Positions 43,139 to 54,708 are shown, counted from the first letter of the stretch. The stretch: 64,000 nucleotides of DNA from Pseudoxanthomonas broegbernensis (GCF_014202435.1 NZ_JACHGU010000001.1:682001-746000); one strand, 5' to 3'. Numbers and translations: made by a program. Notes: generated from the sequence alone by a model not told the origin.

Positions 43139-46100
43139 TGCCGAGGCCCGGGCGCCGTTCCGGGCGCGCGCGCGCAACCGGGCCAGGGCCAGGAACACCG
43201 CCGGGGTGGTGTACAGCGTCAGCCACTGGCTGACCAGCAGGCCGCCGACGATGGCGATGCCCAGCGGCCGGCGCATTTCCCAGCCCTCGCCGGTGGCCAG
43301 CATCAGCGGCAAGGTGCCCAGCAGCGCGGCCACGCTGGTCATCAGGATCGGGCGGAAGCGCAGGCGCGCCGCGTCCAGGATCGCCGCCTCGGCGGCCAGG
43401 CCACGCTCGCGCTGCGCGGCCAGGGCGAAGTCCACCATCAGGATGGTGTTCTTCATCACCACGCCCACCAGCAGGAACAGCCCCAGCAGCGAGATCAGGT
43501 TCAGCTCGCTGCCGAAGGCCAGCAGCGCCAGCAGCGCGCCGATGCCGGCCGAGGGCAGGATCGACAGGATCGCCAGCGGCTGCAGGAAGCTCTCGTACAG
43601 CACGCCCAGCACCAGGTAGACGGCCAGCACCGCGCCCAGGATCAGCCAGAGCTGGCGGTCGCGCAGTTGCTGCAGGCTGCCGGCCGCCTCGCCCAGCTTG
43701 CCGCGAACCTCGGTGGGCAGCATCAGCCGGGCGACGGCCTGGTCGATGGCCGCGGCGGCCTCGTCCAGGCTCACGCCCGGCGCCAGGGCGAAGCTGACCC
43801 GGGTGGCGACGAACTGCTCGCGGTGCTGGATGCGGTCCTGGGCCATGCCGTAGTCCCAGCGGGCGAAGGCCGCCAGCGGCACGCGCCGGCCGTCGGCCCC
43901 GATCGCGTGCACCTGCTCCAGGGTGTCCGGGGTCTGGGTGTAGCGCGGGTCCAGCTCCATCACCACGCGGTACTGGTTGAGGCTGTCGTACAGGGTGGCG
44001 ACCTGGCGCTGGCTGAAGGAGTTGTTGAGCACCGTGGCCACCGTGCGCATGTCCACGCCCAGGCGCGCGGCGGCCTGGCGGTCGATCTCCAGCCGCACCT
44101 GGCGCATGCCCTCGTCGCCGCTGGAGTCCACGTCCACCAGTTGCGGCAGCGCGGCCAGCGCCTCCCGCACCTTGGGTGTCCATTCGCGCAGCGGGGCGAT
44201 GTCGCCGGACAGCAACTGGAAGTCGTAGTTGCCGTCGTCGTTTCCGCCGCCGATGCGGATGTCCTGGTCCACCCACAGCCACATCACTCCGCCGGGCACC
44301 TTGGGCATGTTCGCGCGCAGCCGGTCGATGACCTCGCGGCTGGAGGCGCGGCGCTCGGACAGCGGCTTCATCTGGATCATGATGAAGGCGTTGTTCACCC
44401 CGGTGCCGCCGCCGATGTAGCCGACGATGTCGGCGATGGCCGGGTCGGCCATCAGCAGTTCGCGGTAGGCCTGGATCTTCGGCTGCATCACCTGGAACGA
44501 CAGGCCGTCGTCGCCGCGGGCGAAGCCGCGCAACTGGCCGGTGTCCTGCTCGGGCACCGTACCCTTGGGCACCTGGGTGAACAGCCAGGCATTGAGCGCC
44601 ACCGTGGCCAGCAGCACGGCCAGGGCCAGCGGCATGCGGCGCAGGGTGGCGCCCAGGGTATGCAGGTACAGGCCGCGCAGGCCCTCGAACAGCATCGCGC
44701 CCAGCCGCGCCCACGGCCGCACCACGGCGGTGGGGTCGTGCGCGCGCAGCACCCGTGCGCACAGCGCCGGGGTCAGGCTCAGGGAGACCAGCAGCGAAAC
44801 CGCCATCGCCGCCACCAGGGTCAGCGAGAATTCGCGGAACAGCTTCTCGACGAAGTCGTCCAGGAACAGGATCGAGACGAACACCACCGCCAGGGCGAGG
44901 TTCATCGACAGCAGGGTGGCGCCGACCTCGCCGGCGCCGCGCAGCGCCGCCTGCAGCGGCGAGAGGCCGGCGCCGATGTGGCGGGCGATGTTCTCCAGCA
45001 CCACGATGGCGTCGTCCACCACCAGCACCGCGGCGACGATCAGCGCCATCAGCGACAGCGTGTTGAGCGAGAACCCGGCCAGCCAGATGATCGCCAGTGC
45101 GCCGAACAGCGACACCGGGATCGCCAGCGAGGGCACCAGCGCCGCGCGCCAGCTTCCCAGGAACAGCAGTACCACCAGCACCACCAGCATCACTGCCAGC
45201 ACCAGGGTGGCCTCGGCCTCGTGCAGGGTGGCGCGGATCACCGGCGAGCGGTCCATCACCACCTTCATGTCGATGGCGCCGGGCAGCAGCGCCTGCAGCG
45301 TGTCCATCTGTGCGTGAATGGCATCGACGGTCTGGATGATGTTGGCGCCGGGCTGGCGGCTGACCACCAGCAGCACCGCGGCGCGGTCGTTGTGGAAGCC
45401 GGTGGCGTAGCGGTTCTCGGTGCCTTCGCCGACCTGGGCCACGTCGCGCAGGTGCACCGGGCGGCCGTCGCGCCAGGCCACGATCAGGTCGCGGTACTCG
45501 GCGGCGGTGCGCAACTGCAGGCCGGCCTCCACCTGCCACTGGCGGTCGTCGCGGGCCACCTGGCCCAGCGGGCGCAGCGCGTTGGCGTTGCGGATCGCGC
45601 CGGCCACCTCGTCCAGGGCGATGCCGTACTGGTTCAGCGCGCCGGGGTTGAGCGAGACCCGCACCGCCGGCAGCGAGCTGCCGCTGGCCTCGACCTGGCC
45701 CACGCCCGGGATCTGCGCGATCTTCTGCGCGATCACGGTGGAGGCCACGTCGTAGACCTGGCCGGGCGTGAGCGTGGCCGAGCTCAGCGCCAGGGTCATG
45801 ATCGGCGCCTGCGAGGGATTGATCTTGCGGTACTGCGGCATGCCCGGCATGCCCGCCGGCAGTTGCGCGCGCGCGGTGTTGATCGCGGCCTGCACCTCGC
45901 GCGCGGCCTCGTCCACGTCGCGGTCCAGCGAGAACTGCAGGTCGATGCGGCTGCTGCCCTGGCTGCTGGCCGAGGTCAGCCGGGTGATCCCGGGGATGCT
46001 GCCCAGCGCGCGCTCCAGCGGCGTGGCCACGGTGGCGGCCATCGATTCGGGGCTGGCGCCGGGCAGGCCGGCGTAGATCTGGATGGCGGGGTAGTCCACC

Positions 46101-46231
46101 TGCGGCAGCGGCGCCACCGGCAGCCGCGCCAGCGCCAGCAGGCCGCACAGCACCACCGCCACCGCCAGCAGCACGGTGGCGACCGGGCGGTGGATGAAGA
46201 CCTGGGAGAGGTTGACCCGTTCCGGCTGCAT
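43136..46231 (-). CDS. mdtC: RND multidrug efflux transporter, MdtC-like
   Basis: 1031 residues, inner-membrane proton/drug antiporter subunit. N-terminal helix (VFIHRPVATVLLAVAVVLCG), porter-domain LPQVDYPAIQIYAGLPGASP, and helix 4 with the proton-relay aspartates in VAAVLVVDDAIVVLENIARH. Twelve transmembrane helices are expected. It follows the MdtB-like gene with a one-base gap. In the MdtABC system the two pump subunits form a B2C heterotrimer exporting bile salts, novobiocin and similar compounds; substrate here is inferred from homology. Confidence 0.9.
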   Translation of the reverse strand: MQPERVNLSQVFIHRPVATVLLAVAVVLCGLLALARLPVAPLPQVDYPAIQIYAGLPGASPESMAATVATPLERALGSIPGITRLTSASSQGSSRIDLQFSLDRDVDEAAREVQAAINTARAQLPAGMPGMPQYRKINPSQAPIMTLALSSATLTPGQVYDVASTVIAQKIAQIPGVGQVEASGSSLPAVRVSLNPGALNQYGIALDEVAGAIRNANALRPLGQVARDDRQWQVEAGLQLRTAAEYRDLIVAWRDGRPVHLRDVAQVGEGTENRYATGFHNDRAAVLLVVSRQPGANIIQTVDAIHAQMDTLQALLPGAIDMKVVMDRSPVIRATLHEAEATLVLAVMLVVLVVLLFLGSWRAALVPSLAIPVSLFGALAIIWLAGFSLNTLSLMALIVAAVLVVDDAIVVLENIARHIGAGLSPLQAALRGAGEVGATLLSMNLALAVVFVSILFLDDFVEKLFREFSLTLVAAMAVSLLVSLSLTPALCARVLRAHDPTAVVRPWARLGAMLFEGLRGLYLHTLGATLRRMPLALAVLLATVALNAWLFTQVPKGTVPEQDTGQLRGFARGDDGLSFQVMQPKIQAYRELLMADPAIADIVGYIGGGTGVNNAFIMIQMKPLSERRASSREVIDRLRANMPKVPGGVMWLWVDQDIRIGGGNDDGNYDFQLLSGDIAPLREWTPKVREALAALPQLVDVDSSGDEGMRQVRLEIDRQAAARLGVDMRTVATVLNNSFSQRQVATLYDSLNQYRVVMELDPRYTQTPDTLEQVHAIGADGRRVPLAAFARWDYGMAQDRIQHREQFVATRVSFALAPGVSLDEAAAAIDQAVARLMLPTEVRGKLGEAAGSLQQLRDRQLWLILGAVLAVYLVLGVLYESFLQPLAILSILPSAGIGALLALLAFGSELNLISLLGLFLLVGVVMKNTILMVDFALAAQRERGLAAEAAILDAARLRFRPILMTSVAALLGTLPLMLATGEGWEMRRPLGIAIVGGLLVSQWLTLYTTPAVFLALARLRARARNGARASA

Positions 46232-46232
46232 C

Positions 46233-49200
46233 TCAGGCCGTCGCGGTATCGCCGTCGCCCGCCGCCGGCACCGGCTCGTGGCGCACGAAGCGGTCGAAGA
46301 ACAGGTAGACCACCGGCGTGGTGTAGAGGGTCAGCACCTGGCTCACCAGCAGGCCGCCGACCATCACCAGGCCCAGCGGCTGGCGCAGCTCGGCGCCCGA
46401 GCCGCTGGCGAACATCATCGGGATCGCCGCGAACAGCGCCGCCAGGGTGGTCATCAGGATCGGGCGGAAGCGCAGCAGCGCCGCGCGATGGATCGCCTGC
46501 CGCGGCGGCATGCCCTGCTCGCGCTCGGCCTCCAGGGCGAAGTCGATCATCATGATCGCGTTCTTCTTGACCAGGCCGATCAGCAGGACGATGCCGATCA
46601 CCGCGATCAGGTCCAGGCTGCGCCCGCTGATCAACAGCGCGGCCAGCGCGCCGACCGTGGCCGAGGGCAGGGTGGACAGGATGGTGACCGGGTGGATGAA
46701 GCTCTCGTAGAGCACGCCCAGCACGATGTACATCACCAGCACCGCGGCCAGGATCAGCCACAGCGTGCTGGACAGCGAGTTGCGGAACGCCTGCGCGGCG
46801 CCCTGCAGGCGCAGCTCGACGCTGGCGGGCATGCCGATGGCTTCGCGCACCCGCTCGATCGCCGCCACCGCCTCGCCCAGCGCCGCGCCGGGGGCGAGGT
46901 TGAACGAGACCGTCGCCGCCGGGAACTGGCCCAGGTGGCTGACCTGCAGCGCGGCCGGCCGCGTGTGGACGGTGGCGATGCCCGACAGCGGCGTCTGCCG
47001 GCCATCGGCGGTGGCCACGTGGATGCGGCCGATGGCCTCGGGGCCGAGCTGGAAGCGCGGGTCGGCCTCCAGCACCACCCGGTACTGGTTGGCGTGGGTG
47101 AAGATGGTGGAGACTTGGCGCTGGCCGAAGGCGTCGTAGAGCGCGTCGGCCACGGCCGAGACCGGAATGCCCAGGCGCGCGGCGGCATCGCGGTCGATGT
47201 CCACCCAGGCCTGCAGGCCCTGGTCCTGCAGGTCGCTGGCCACCTCGGCCAGCGACGGCTCGGCGCGCAGCGCCCGCAGCAGGCGCTCGGTCCAGGCGGA
47301 CAGCTCGGCCGCGTCCGGCGTGGTCAGCGCGAACTGGTACTGGGTGCGGCTGACCCGGTCCTCGATGCTCAGCTCCTGCACCGGCTGCAGGTACAGGACG
47401 ATGCCGGGGATCTCCGCGGCGCGGCGCTGCAGCCGGGCGATGACTTCCTGCGCCCCGGCGCCGCGCTCGGCATGCGGCTTGAGCTCGATCAGCAGGCGGC
47501 CGCTGTTGAGCGTGGCGTTGCCGCCATCCACGCCGATGAAGGAGGACAGGCTGGCCACGTCCGGGTCCTCGAGGACGGCGGCGGCCAGTTCCTGCTGGCG
47601 CCGGGCCATGGCCTCGAACGAGATCGATTGCGGCGCCTCGCTGATGCCCTGGATCAGGCCGGCGTCCTGCACCGGGAAGAAACCCTTGGGCGTGAGCACG
47701 TACAGCACCACGGTCAGGGCCAGGGTCGCCACGGTGGCGCCCAGCATCAGCGGCTGCCGCGCCAGCACCCAGCCCAGGCTGCGGTCGTACCAGGCGATCA
47801 CCCGGTCGAACATGTCGCCCTGCGCGCCGGCGGCGTGGCCGTGCGCGCCGCCGTGGCCGGCCTTGAGGAAGCGCGCGCACAGCATCGGCGTCAGCGTGAG
47901 CGACACCACCAGCGAAATGGCGATGGCCACCGCCAGGGTGATGGCGAACTCGTGGAACAGCTTGCCCACCACGTCGCCCATGAACAGCAGCGGGATCAGC
48001 ACCGCGATCAGCGACAGGGTCAGCGAGATCAGGGTGAAGCCGATCTGCCGGGCGCCCTTGAGCGCGGCCTCCATCGGGCCCTCGCCGTCCTCCATGTGCC
48101 GGGCGATGTTCTCCAGCATCACGATGGCGTCGTCGACCACGAAGCCGGTGGCGATGGTCAGCGCCATCAGGGTCAGGTTGTTGAGCGAGAACCCGGCCAG
48201 CAGCATCACCCCGAAGGTGGCCACCAGCGACAGCGGCACGGCGATGGAAGGAATGATGGTGGCCGGCAGCGTGCGCAGGAACACGAAGGTCACCCCCACC
48301 ACCAGGGCGATGGCCAGCAGCAGTTCGTGCTGCACGCCCTGGATCGAGGCGCGGATGGACTCGGTGCGGTCGCTGAGCACGTCCACCTGCACCGAGGCCG
48401 GCATGGCCGCGCGCAACTGCGGCAGCAGCGCCTGCACCCGGTCCACCACCTCGATCACGTTGGCGCCGGGCTGGCGCTGGATGTTGACCAGGATCGCCGG
48501 CATCGGCCCGGACCAGGCCGCCAGGTGGCGGTTCTCCGGCCCCTGCTCGACCGCGGCCACGTCGCCCAGGCGCAGCGGCGCGCCGTCGTTCCAGGCCAGG
48601 ATCAGGCGCCGGTATTCCTCGGCCGAGCGCATCTGGTCGTTGGCGTCGAGCATGATCGCCCGGGCCGGGCCGTCGAAGCTGCCCTTGGGCATGTTGACGT
48701 TGGCCGCGGCGATGGCGCGGCGGATGTCGCCCATGCCCAGGCCGGTGGCGGCCAGCGCCTGCGGGTTGACCTGGATGCGCACCGCCGGCCGCTGGCCGCC
48801 GGCCAGGCTCACCAGGCCCACGCCCGGCAACTGCGACAGCCGCTGGGCCATGCGCGTGTCGACCAGGTCGTAGACCTCGGGCAAGGCCATCGTCTGCGAG
48901 GTCACCGCCAGGGTCAGGATCGGCGTGTCGGCCGGATTGACCTTGCGGTACACCGGCGGCATCGGCAGGTCGCCGGGCAGGAAGCTGGAGGCCGAGTTGA
49001 TCGCCGCCTGTACCTCCTGCTCGGCCACGCCCAGGTCCACTTCCAGCGAGAACTGCAGGGTGACGACCGAGGCCCCGCCGGAACTGGTGGAGGACATCTG
49101 GTTCAGCCCGGGAATCTGGCCCAGCCGCCGCTCCAGCGGCGCGGTCACCGCGCTGGTGGTCACCGAGGGGCTGGCACCCGGGTACAGGGTCAGCACCTGG

Positions 49201-49334
49201 ATGATCGGGTAGTCCACCTGCGGCAGCGCCGACACCGGCAGCAGCCGGTAGGCGAACAGCCCCGACAGCAGCAGCGCCAGCATCAGCAGCGAGGTCGCCA
49301 CCGGGCGCAGGATGAACGGGCGCGAGAGGTTCAT
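46233..49334 (-). CDS. mdtB: RND multidrug efflux transporter, MdtB-like
   Basis: 1033 residues. [20 protein letters not shown] at the N-terminus, [20 protein letters not shown], and the double-aspartate helix [40 protein letters not shown] near the C-terminus is family-typical. Its ATG overlaps the adaptor stop (ATGA). The order adaptor-MdtB-MdtC is that of enterobacterial mdtABC. Confidence 0.92.
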   Translation of the reverse strand: MNLSRPFILRPVATSLLMLALLLSGLFAYRLLPVSALPQVDYPIIQVLTLYPGASPSVTTSAVTAPLERRLGQIPGLNQMSSTSSGGASVVTLQFSLEVDLGVAEQEVQAAINSASSFLPGDLPMPPVYRKVNPADTPILTLAVTSQTMALPEVYDLVDTRMAQRLSQLPGVGLVSLAGGQRPAVRIQVNPQALAATGLGMGDIRRAIAAANVNMPKGSFDGPARAIMLDANDQMRSAEEYRRLILAWNDGAPLRLGDVAAVEQGPENRHLAAWSGPMPAILVNIQRQPGANVIEVVDRVQALLPQLRAAMPASVQVDVLSDRTESIRASIQGVQHELLLAIALVVGVTFVFLRTLPATIIPSIAVPLSLVATFGVMLLAGFSLNNLTLMALTIATGFVVDDAIVMLENIARHMEDGEGPMEAALKGARQIGFTLISLTLSLIAVLIPLLFMGDVVGKLFHEFAITLAVAIAISLVVSLTLTPMLCARFLKAGHGGAHGHAAGAQGDMFDRVIAWYDRSLGWVLARQPLMLGATVATLALTVVLYVLTPKGFFPVQDAGLIQGISEAPQSISFEAMARRQQELAAAVLEDPDVASLSSFIGVDGGNATLNSGRLLIELKPHAERGAGAQEVIARLQRRAAEIPGIVLYLQPVQELSIEDRVSRTQYQFALTTPDAAELSAWTERLLRALRAEPSLAEVASDLQDQGLQAWVDIDRDAAARLGIPVSAVADALYDAFGQRQVSTIFTHANQYRVVLEADPRFQLGPEAIGRIHVATADGRQTPLSGIATVHTRPAALQVSHLGQFPAATVSFNLAPGAALGEAVAAIERVREAIGMPASVELRLQGAAQAFRNSLSSTLWLILAAVLVMYIVLGVLYESFIHPVTILSTLPSATVGALAALLISGRSLDLIAVIGIVLLIGLVKKNAIMMIDFALEAEREQGMPPRQAIHRAALLRFRPILMTTLAALFAAIPMMFASGSGAELRQPLGLVMVGGLLVSQVLTLYTTPVVYLFFDRFVRHEPVPAAGDGDTATA

Positions 49335-50536
49335 CGCGACGATGCCGCGCTATCGGCTCCATCCGCGCGCACGCTGGCGTCGGCGTCCGGGTCCACGACC
49401 TCGACCTGGCTGCCCTCGTACAGCCGGTCCAGGCCTTCCAGCACCACGCGTTCGCCGGCCTCCAGGCCCTCGGCCACCGCCACGCGGTCGCCGTGGCCGA
49501 TGCCGAGCTTGATCGGGCGCACGCTGGCGGTGTCGTCCTTGCCGATCACGTAGACGTAGTTGCCCTGGCTGCCGAACTGCACGGCCGCGTCCGGGATGGC
49601 GATCACCTCGTCGCTGCCCAGGCCCAGACGGACGTTGACCGACTGGTTCGGGAACAGCGCGTCGTCGGCGTCGTCGAACAGTGCGCGCAGGCGCAGGGTG
49701 CCGGTCTGGGTATCGATGCGGTTGTCCAGGCTGGACAGGGTGCCGGTGGCCAGCAGCCGGCGTTCGTCGCGGTCCCAGGCCTGTACCGACAGCGCGGTGT
49801 CGCCGCCACGGCGCATCGCCGTGGCGACCGCGGCCAGGGCGGTTTCCGGCACGGCGAAGATCACGCTGATCGGCCGGGTCTGGGTGATGGTGACGATGCC
49901 GCCCTCGTCGCCGGTGCGCACCAGGTTGCCGACATCGACGCTGCGCAGGCCGACGCGGCCGTCGATCGGCGCGACGATGCGGGTGTAGTCCAGTTGCATC
50001 CGGGCCTCGTCGACGGCGGCCTGGTCGCTCTCGCGGCGGCCTTCGAACTGGCGCACCTGCGCCTGCAGGTTGGCCACGTCCTGGGCCGAGACGTAGTTGC
50101 CGCCGGCCAGGTCGCGGTAGCGCTGCAACTGGATGCGGGTGTTCTCCAGTTCGGCCAGGTTCTGCTTCTGCTGGCCGGTGACCTGGGCCAGCCGCACCTG
50201 GAACGGGGCCGGGTCGATCTGCGCCAGCAGTTGGCCGGCATGGACCCGCTGGCCCTCCTCGAAAGCCACGCGCATCAGCTCGCCTTCCACCCGCGAGCGC
50301 ACCGTGACCGTGCGCAGCGGCGTCACCGTGCCCAGTGCCTTGAGTTCCATCTCCAGCGGGCCGCGCTCGGCCACCGCCACGCGCACGGGCGTGGGCGGGC
50401 GCTCGCCGCCGCCCCAGCGGCCGCCGCCGTTCTCGTCGGCCTCCGCGCCGCCGCTGCATGCGCGCCAGGCCAGCAGCAGGACCAGGCACAGGCCGAGCAG
50501 GACGAGGGATTTGACGAAACGGGACATGCGGGTCAT
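49331..50536 (-). CDS. mdtA: RND efflux periplasmic adaptor, MdtA-like
   Basis: 401 residues, membrane-fusion protein linking the pump to an outer-membrane channel. An N-terminal anchor ([17 protein letters not shown]), the lipoyl half-motifs ([40 protein letters not shown]), a helical hairpin and beta-barrel domains are present. An alternative start lies three codons in. No TolC-like gene lies near, so an outer-membrane partner must be encoded elsewhere. Confidence 0.92.
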   Translation of the reverse strand: MTRMSRFVKSLVLLGLCLVLLLAWRACSGGAEADENGGGRWGGGERPPTPVRVAVAERGPLEMELKALGTVTPLRTVTVRSRVEGELMRVAFEEGQRVHAGQLLAQIDPAPFQVRLAQVTGQQKQNLAELENTRIQLQRYRDLAGGNYVSAQDVANLQAQVRQFEGRRESDQAAVDEARMQLDYTRIVAPIDGRVGLRSVDVGNLVRTGDEGGIVTITQTRPISVIFAVPETALAAVATAMRRGGDTALSVQAWDRDERRLLATGTLSSLDNRIDTQTGTLRLRALFDDADDALFPNQSVNVRLGLGSDEVIAIPDAAVQFGSQGNYVYVIGKDDTASVRPIKLGIGHGDRVAVAEGLEAGERVVLEGLDRLYEGSQVEVVDPDADASVRADGADSAASSR

Positions 50537-50905
50537 CGGCAGGAAGTCGGAATGGGCAAGGAGGGCAGGGACGGCATCGAGTGGCCGGCAGCGCGGGTCG
50601 GCGCTGTCGCGGGCGGCATCGCCGGAGGCACGTAGGGAGTGGAGGCCCGCGGGCCGGGCGCGATCCCGGCAGGTGGAAAACGGGTTAACGCAATCATACG
50701 AGAACCGTTCCCACCTACAGCGTGACTTTGGTCATGGGCGGCCGGTATCCGGCTCCCAGATCGGCAATCTAGTAGAGAGGGGGTGTGGTGCGCGGAGCAG
50801 GGCGCTGGCCCCGGAAGAGGCCCGGGTTTCCTTCGCTTCCCCCGTCCGCTAGAATCGCAGGCTTACCTCGCCATCCTGGCGACTGGGCAACACCGAAAAA
50901 CCACC
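50537..50905. other. Gap between divergent mdtA and rpsP
   Basis: About 370 bp, no supported gene. It must hold the leftward mdtABC promoter and the rightward rpsP promoter. TAGAAT at 50850-50855 is a plausible -10 for rpsP (51 bp before its ATG). The stretch around 50690-50740 is more AT-rich than its surroundings. No clear operator was recognised. Confidence 0.45.
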
Positions 50906-51166
50906 ATGGTCAAGATCCGTCTCACCCGCGGCGGCGCGAAGAAGCGCCCGTTCTACCACATCGTCGTCACCGACTCGCGCAGCGCCCGCGATGGCCGCAA
51001 CATCGAGCGCGTCGGCTACTACAACCCGGTCGCCCAGGGCGCCGAGGCGCGCGTGGTGCTGGACATCGCACGCGTCGACCATTGGGTCGGCCACGGCGCG
51101 CAACTGACCGACAAGGTCCGCAACCTGTACAAGGAAGCGACCCAGGCCCAGGCCTCCGCCGCCTGA
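50906..51166 (+). CDS. rpsP: 30S ribosomal protein S16
   Basis: 86 residues, [20 protein letters not shown] followed by [11 protein letters not shown], the invariant S16 N-terminus, then RVGYYNPVA. First gene of the rpsP-rimM-trmD-rplS operon. Confidence 0.97.
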   Translation: MVKIRLTRGGAKKRPFYHIVVTDSRSARDGRNIERVGYYNPVAQGAEARVVLDIARVDHWVGHGAQLTDKVRNLYKEATQAQASAA

Positions 51167-51180
51167 TCCGGCCGGCCGCC

Positions 51181-51744
51181 ATGTCCGGCGGCCCCGGTTC
51201 CGCTTCCGGCGACATGAACGACGCAGGCACCCCCTCCTCGCCGCAGAAGCGGATTCTGCTGGGCCGGGTGATGGGTGCCTTCGGCGTGCGCGGCGACGTC
51301 AAGCTCGAGTCCTGGACCGAGCCGCGCGCGCAGATCTTCCGCTACCAGCCCTGGGTGCTGCGCTCGCCGTCGGGTGCCGAGCGCGAGATGAACGGCGCGC
51401 GCGGCCGCGACACCGGCAAGCACGTGGTCGCCACGCTGCCCGGCTGCGAGGATCGCGACGCCGCCGAGGCCCTGCGCGGCACCGAGGTCTGGGTTCCGCG
51501 CCAGGTGCTGCCGCCGCCGGCGCCGGGCGAATACTACTGGGTCGACCTGGAGGGCCTGCGCGTGGTCACCGTCGAGGGTGCGGCCCTGGGCGAGGTCTCG
51601 CACCTGCTGTCCACCGGCGCCAACGACGTGATGGTGGTGCGCGGCGAACGCGAGCGCGTGCTGCCGTTCGTCCAGCCCGATTACGTCAAGGCGGTCGACT
51701 TCGGCACGGGTACGATCACGGTCGACTGGGACCCGGAGTTCTAG
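51181..51744 (+). CDS. rimM: 16S rRNA processing protein RimM
   Basis: 187 residues from the ATG at 51181; a second ATG at 51214 would also leave a complete core. It has [20 protein letters not shown] (N-terminal barrel binding S19) and the PRC-barrel segment [20 protein letters not shown], ending with [14 protein letters not shown]. It assists 30S maturation. It lies 14 bp after rpsP. Confidence 0.95.
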   Translation: MSGGPGSASGDMNDAGTPSSPQKRILLGRVMGAFGVRGDVKLESWTEPRAQIFRYQPWVLRSPSGAEREMNGARGRDTGKHVVATLPGCEDRDAAEALRGTEVWVPRQVLPPPAPGEYYWVDLEGLRVVTVEGAALGEVSHLLSTGANDVMVVRGERERVLPFVQPDYVKAVDFGTGTITVDWDPEF

Positions 51745-51841
51745 GGCAGCCGGCGCCTACAATGGAGCGCATCGTCGATCCGGGAGCCGGCCGCCGCCGC
51801 TTCCCGCGCATCCCGATTCCCATCCCTCCTCCCGGCTTTCA

Positions 51842-52603
51842 ATGCGCATCGACATCGTCAGCCTGTTCCCCGAGTTCGTCGACCAGTGCGCCGGTTTCGG
51901 CGTGGTCGGCCGCGCGCGCGCGCGCGGGCTGGTGGAGCTGCACGGCTGGAACCCGCGCGACCACGCCGAAGGGAACTACCGCAAGGTCGACGACCGCACC
52001 TTCGGCGGCGGTCCCGGGATGGTGATGCTGGTCGAGCCGCTGCGGCGCTGCCTGGTCGCCATGCGCCAGGCCGATCCGGCGCCGGCGCACGTGGTCTACC
52101 TCAGCCCGCAGGGGCGCCGGCTGGACCAGGCCCGGGTGCGGGAACTGGCTGCGCTGCCGCGGCTGGCGCTGCTGTGCGGCCGCTACGAAGGCATCGACGA
52201 GCGCCTGGTCCAGGCCGAGGTGGACGAGGAATTGTCCATCGGCGACTACGTCCTGTCCGGCGGCGAACTGGCCGCGGCAGTGGTGGTGGACGCGGTGGTC
52301 CGGCTGCAGGAGGGCGCGCTGAACGACGCGGACTCGGCCCTCCAGGACAGTTTCGAGGACGGGCTGCTGGACTGCCCCCACTACAGCCACCCGGTCGAGC
52401 ACGCCTATGGCACGGTGCCGGAGGTGCTGCGCTCGGGCAACCATGCCGCGATCGCCCGCTGGCGCCGGCAACAGGCGCTGGGGCGGACCTGGCAGCGGCG
52501 TCCGGACCTGCTCGCCGGCCGCGAACTTTCCCGGGCCGACCGGGCCTTGCTCGACGCCTGGCGCCTGGAGCGGGGCGACGGGGAAGGGGCCGGGGACGAC
52601 TAG
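51842..52603 (+). CDS. trmD: tRNA (guanine-37-N1)-methyltransferase
   Basis: 253 residues. [14 protein letters not shown] start, the trefoil-knot SAM-binding segments [22 protein letters not shown] and [14 protein letters not shown], and the catalytic C-terminal region. Methylates G37 of tRNAs, preventing frameshifting. It is 97 bp from rimM, within the conserved operon. Confidence 0.97.
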   Translation: MRIDIVSLFPEFVDQCAGFGVVGRARARGLVELHGWNPRDHAEGNYRKVDDRTFGGGPGMVMLVEPLRRCLVAMRQADPAPAHVVYLSPQGRRLDQARVRELAALPRLALLCGRYEGIDERLVQAEVDEELSIGDYVLSGGELAAAVVVDAVVRLQEGALNDADSALQDSFEDGLLDCPHYSHPVEHAYGTVPEVLRSGNHAAIARWRRQQALGRTWQRRPDLLAGRELSRADRALLDAWRLERGDGEGAGDD

Positions 52604-52624
52604 CCCCGCATCCCGGAATCCGGG

Positions 52625-52630
52625 TAGAAT
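52625..52630 (+). promoter_or_regulatory. Possible -10 element upstream of rplS
   Basis: TAGAAT 127 bp before the rplS ATG, directly after a short palindrome (CCCGGAATCCGGG). It suggests an internal promoter in addition to operon read-through. Confidence 0.35.
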
Positions 52631-52757
52631 GCCCGGTTCCTGCGGGCCACCGGCCCTTGCTGACCCAGAACAACAATACGCGCAGCGCGATCCTGCGACT
52701 GCGTCAGCCCGAAGTTGTCGAGACGACACGCCCACCCGAACCATAGAGTCGGTCACC

Positions 52758-53156
52758 ATGAGCAAGCTGAACAAGTCCATCGTCGCGGAGTTCGAGTCCG
52801 CCCAGATCACCCGCGAACTGCCGAAGTTCGGCCAGGGCGACACCGTCGTGGTGAACGTCAAGGTCAAGGAAGGCAGCCGCGAGCGCGTGCAGGCCTACGA
52901 GGGCGTGGTCATCGCGACCAAGAACGCCGGCCTGAACTCCTCCTTCACCGTGCGCAAGATCTCGCACGGCCATGGCGTGGAGCGCGTGTTCCAGACCCAC
53001 AGCGCCACGATCGACTCGGTCCAGGTGAAGCGCCGCGGCAAGGTCCGCGCCGGCAAGCTGTACTACCTGCGTGGCCTGGAAGGCAAGGCCGCCCGCATCA
53101 AGGAAGACCTGGCCGCCGTGGCCAAGGCCAAGGCCGAGAAGGCCGCCGCCGGCTGA
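52758..53156 (+). CDS. rplS: 50S ribosomal protein L19
   Basis: 132 residues with the L19 signatures [40 protein letters not shown] and [20 protein letters not shown]. An alanine/lysine-rich tail ends it. Last gene of the operon, with a terminator directly downstream. Confidence 0.97.
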   Translation: MSKLNKSIVAEFESAQITRELPKFGQGDTVVVNVKVKEGSRERVQAYEGVVIATKNAGLNSSFTVRKISHGHGVERVFQTHSATIDSVQVKRRGKVRAGKLYYLRGLEGKAARIKEDLAAVAKAKAEKAAAG

Positions 53157-53181
53157 TCGCCGCTTCTTCCGGTGCCTTCGC

Positions 53182-53205
53182 AACGGCCGCCTTCGGGCGG
53201 CCGTT
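53182..53205. terminator. Terminator after rplS
   Basis: AACGGCCGCC/GGCGGCCGTT around TTCG. It lies between rplS and the convergent MATE gene, so it can end transcripts from both sides. Confidence 0.65.
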
Positions 53206-53238
53206 CGCATTTGCGGCCCAGGCGAAGCCGCGGGGAAA

Positions 53239-54708
53239 CTACGCTCGCCCGCTTCCGAGGCTGCCACCGATATCACCGGTATCGGCCACCGGCGCGGGCG
53301 GCTGCGCGGGCACCTCGGCCGGCACCGCCACCCCGTCCGCCGGCGCCAGCATGCGCGCCTGCCGCCAGCGGCCCCAGCGGTAATAGGCCAGCGACATCAG
53401 CATCGCGCAGATGGCGCTGACCGGGAAACTCCACCAGATCGCGTCCGCGTCCAGCCGCGGCTGCAGCAGTTCGGCGAACGGCACGCGGATGCCCCACAGC
53501 GACGCCACCAGGATCAGCAGCGGCGGGATCACCGCGCCGGTGGAGCGGATCACCCCGGACAGCACGAAGGTCACGCCGAAGAACAGGAACGACCACACCG
53601 CGATGTGGTTGAGGTGGCGGGCGATCTCCACCGATTCGCTGCCCGCCGGCAGGAACAGCGCCAGGGTCCAGCGGTCGAGCAGGATCAGCGGTGCGATCAA
53701 CGCGCCGGTGAGCAGGAAATTGCACAGCACCCCGGTCCAGGCGGTGGATTCGACCCGGTCCCAGCGCCGCGCGCCCACGTTCTGCGCGGCCATCGAGGAG
53801 CATGCCGCGCCGATGGCCATGGCCGGCATCTGCACGTAGGTCCATAGTTGCAGCGCGGCGCCGTAGGCGGCGGCGGTGGCGGTGCCGAAGCCGTTGACCA
53901 TGGTCATCATCGCGATCATCGCCAGCGAGATCAGCACCATCTGCAGGCCCATGGGCACGCCCTTGACCACCAGCGCGCGCACGATGCGCAGGTCCGGGCG
54001 CAGCAGCGCCGCATCCTTGCGCCCCAGCCACAGCACGTGCCGGCGGTGGCGCAGGTACAGCAACAAGCCGGCCAGGGCCAGGCCCTGCGACAGCAGCGTG
54101 GCCCAGGCGGAGCCGGCGATGCCCAGGCGCGGGAACGGGCCGATGCCGAAGATCAGCAGCGGGTTGAACGCCACGTCCATCGCCACCGCCAGCACCAGGA
54201 AGCGGAACGGCGTGCGCGAGTCGCCGGCGCCGCGCAGCGCCGCGGACAGGAAGGCGAACGCGTACAGCGCCGGCATCGCCAGGAAGATCACCCGCAGGTA
54301 GGCCTCGGCCAGCGGCAGCGCGGCCGGCGGCGTGCCCATCCAGTGCAGCAGGTGCCGCGCCAGCCACCATCCGGCCGCGGCGATGAGCACCGACAGGCCG
54401 ATGAAGAAGGTCGCGCTGGAGCCCATCACCCGGCGCGCCTGCGCGGTGTCGCGCGCGCCCATCGACTGCCCGATCAGGATGGTGGCGGCCATGCCGATGC
54501 CGAACACCGAGCCGATGAGGAAGAACATGATGTTGTTGGCGTTGGCCGCCGCCGTCAGCGCGTCCTCGCCGAGGAAGCGGCCGATCCATACCGCGTTGAC
54601 CGAGCCGTTGAGCGACTGGGCGACGTTGCCGCCGAGGATGGGCAGGGCGAACAGCAGCAGGTTGCGGCCGATCGGGCCGGTGGTCAGGTCGCGTGGAGGG
54701 GGGGTCAT
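53239..54708 (-). CDS. MATE-family multidrug/toxin exporter
   Basis: 489 residues from the ATG at 54708 (GGAGGGGG just upstream). Twelve hydrophobic helices with the MATE signatures LFALPILGGNVAQSLNGSVN, NANNIMFFLIGSVFGIGMA, ILIGQSMGA and AAQNVGARRWDRVE in the second half. The C-terminus is proline- and alanine-rich. Exports cationic compounds using an ion gradient; substrate unknown. Confidence 0.92.
   Translation of the reverse strand: MTPPPRDLTTGPIGRNLLLFALPILGGNVAQSLNGSVNAVWIGRFLGEDALTAAANANNIMFFLIGSVFGIGMAATILIGQSMGARDTAQARRVMGSSATFFIGLSVLIAAAGWWLARHLLHWMGTPPAALPLAEAYLRVIFLAMPALYAFAFLSAALRGAGDSRTPFRFLVLAVAMDVAFNPLLIFGIGPFPRLGIAGSAWATLLSQGLALAGLLLYLRHRRHVLWLGRKDAALLRPDLRIVRALVVKGVPMGLQMVLISLAMIAMMTMVNGFGTATAAAYGAALQLWTYVQMPAMAIGAACSSMAAQNVGARRWDRVESTAWTGVLCNFLLTGALIAPLILLDRWTLALFLPAGSESVEIARHLNHIAVWSFLFFGVTFVLSGVIRSTGAVIPPLLILVASLWGIRVPFAELLQPRLDADAIWWSFPVSAICAMLMSLAYYRWGRWRQARMLAPADGVAVPAEVPAQPPAPVADTGDIGGSLGSGRA

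Noticed and set aside
42680..49553. Two plus-strand open frames over 1100 codons opposite mdtB and mdtC
   Set aside because: Glutamine/histidine/arginine-rich shadow translations of the RND genes on the other strand.
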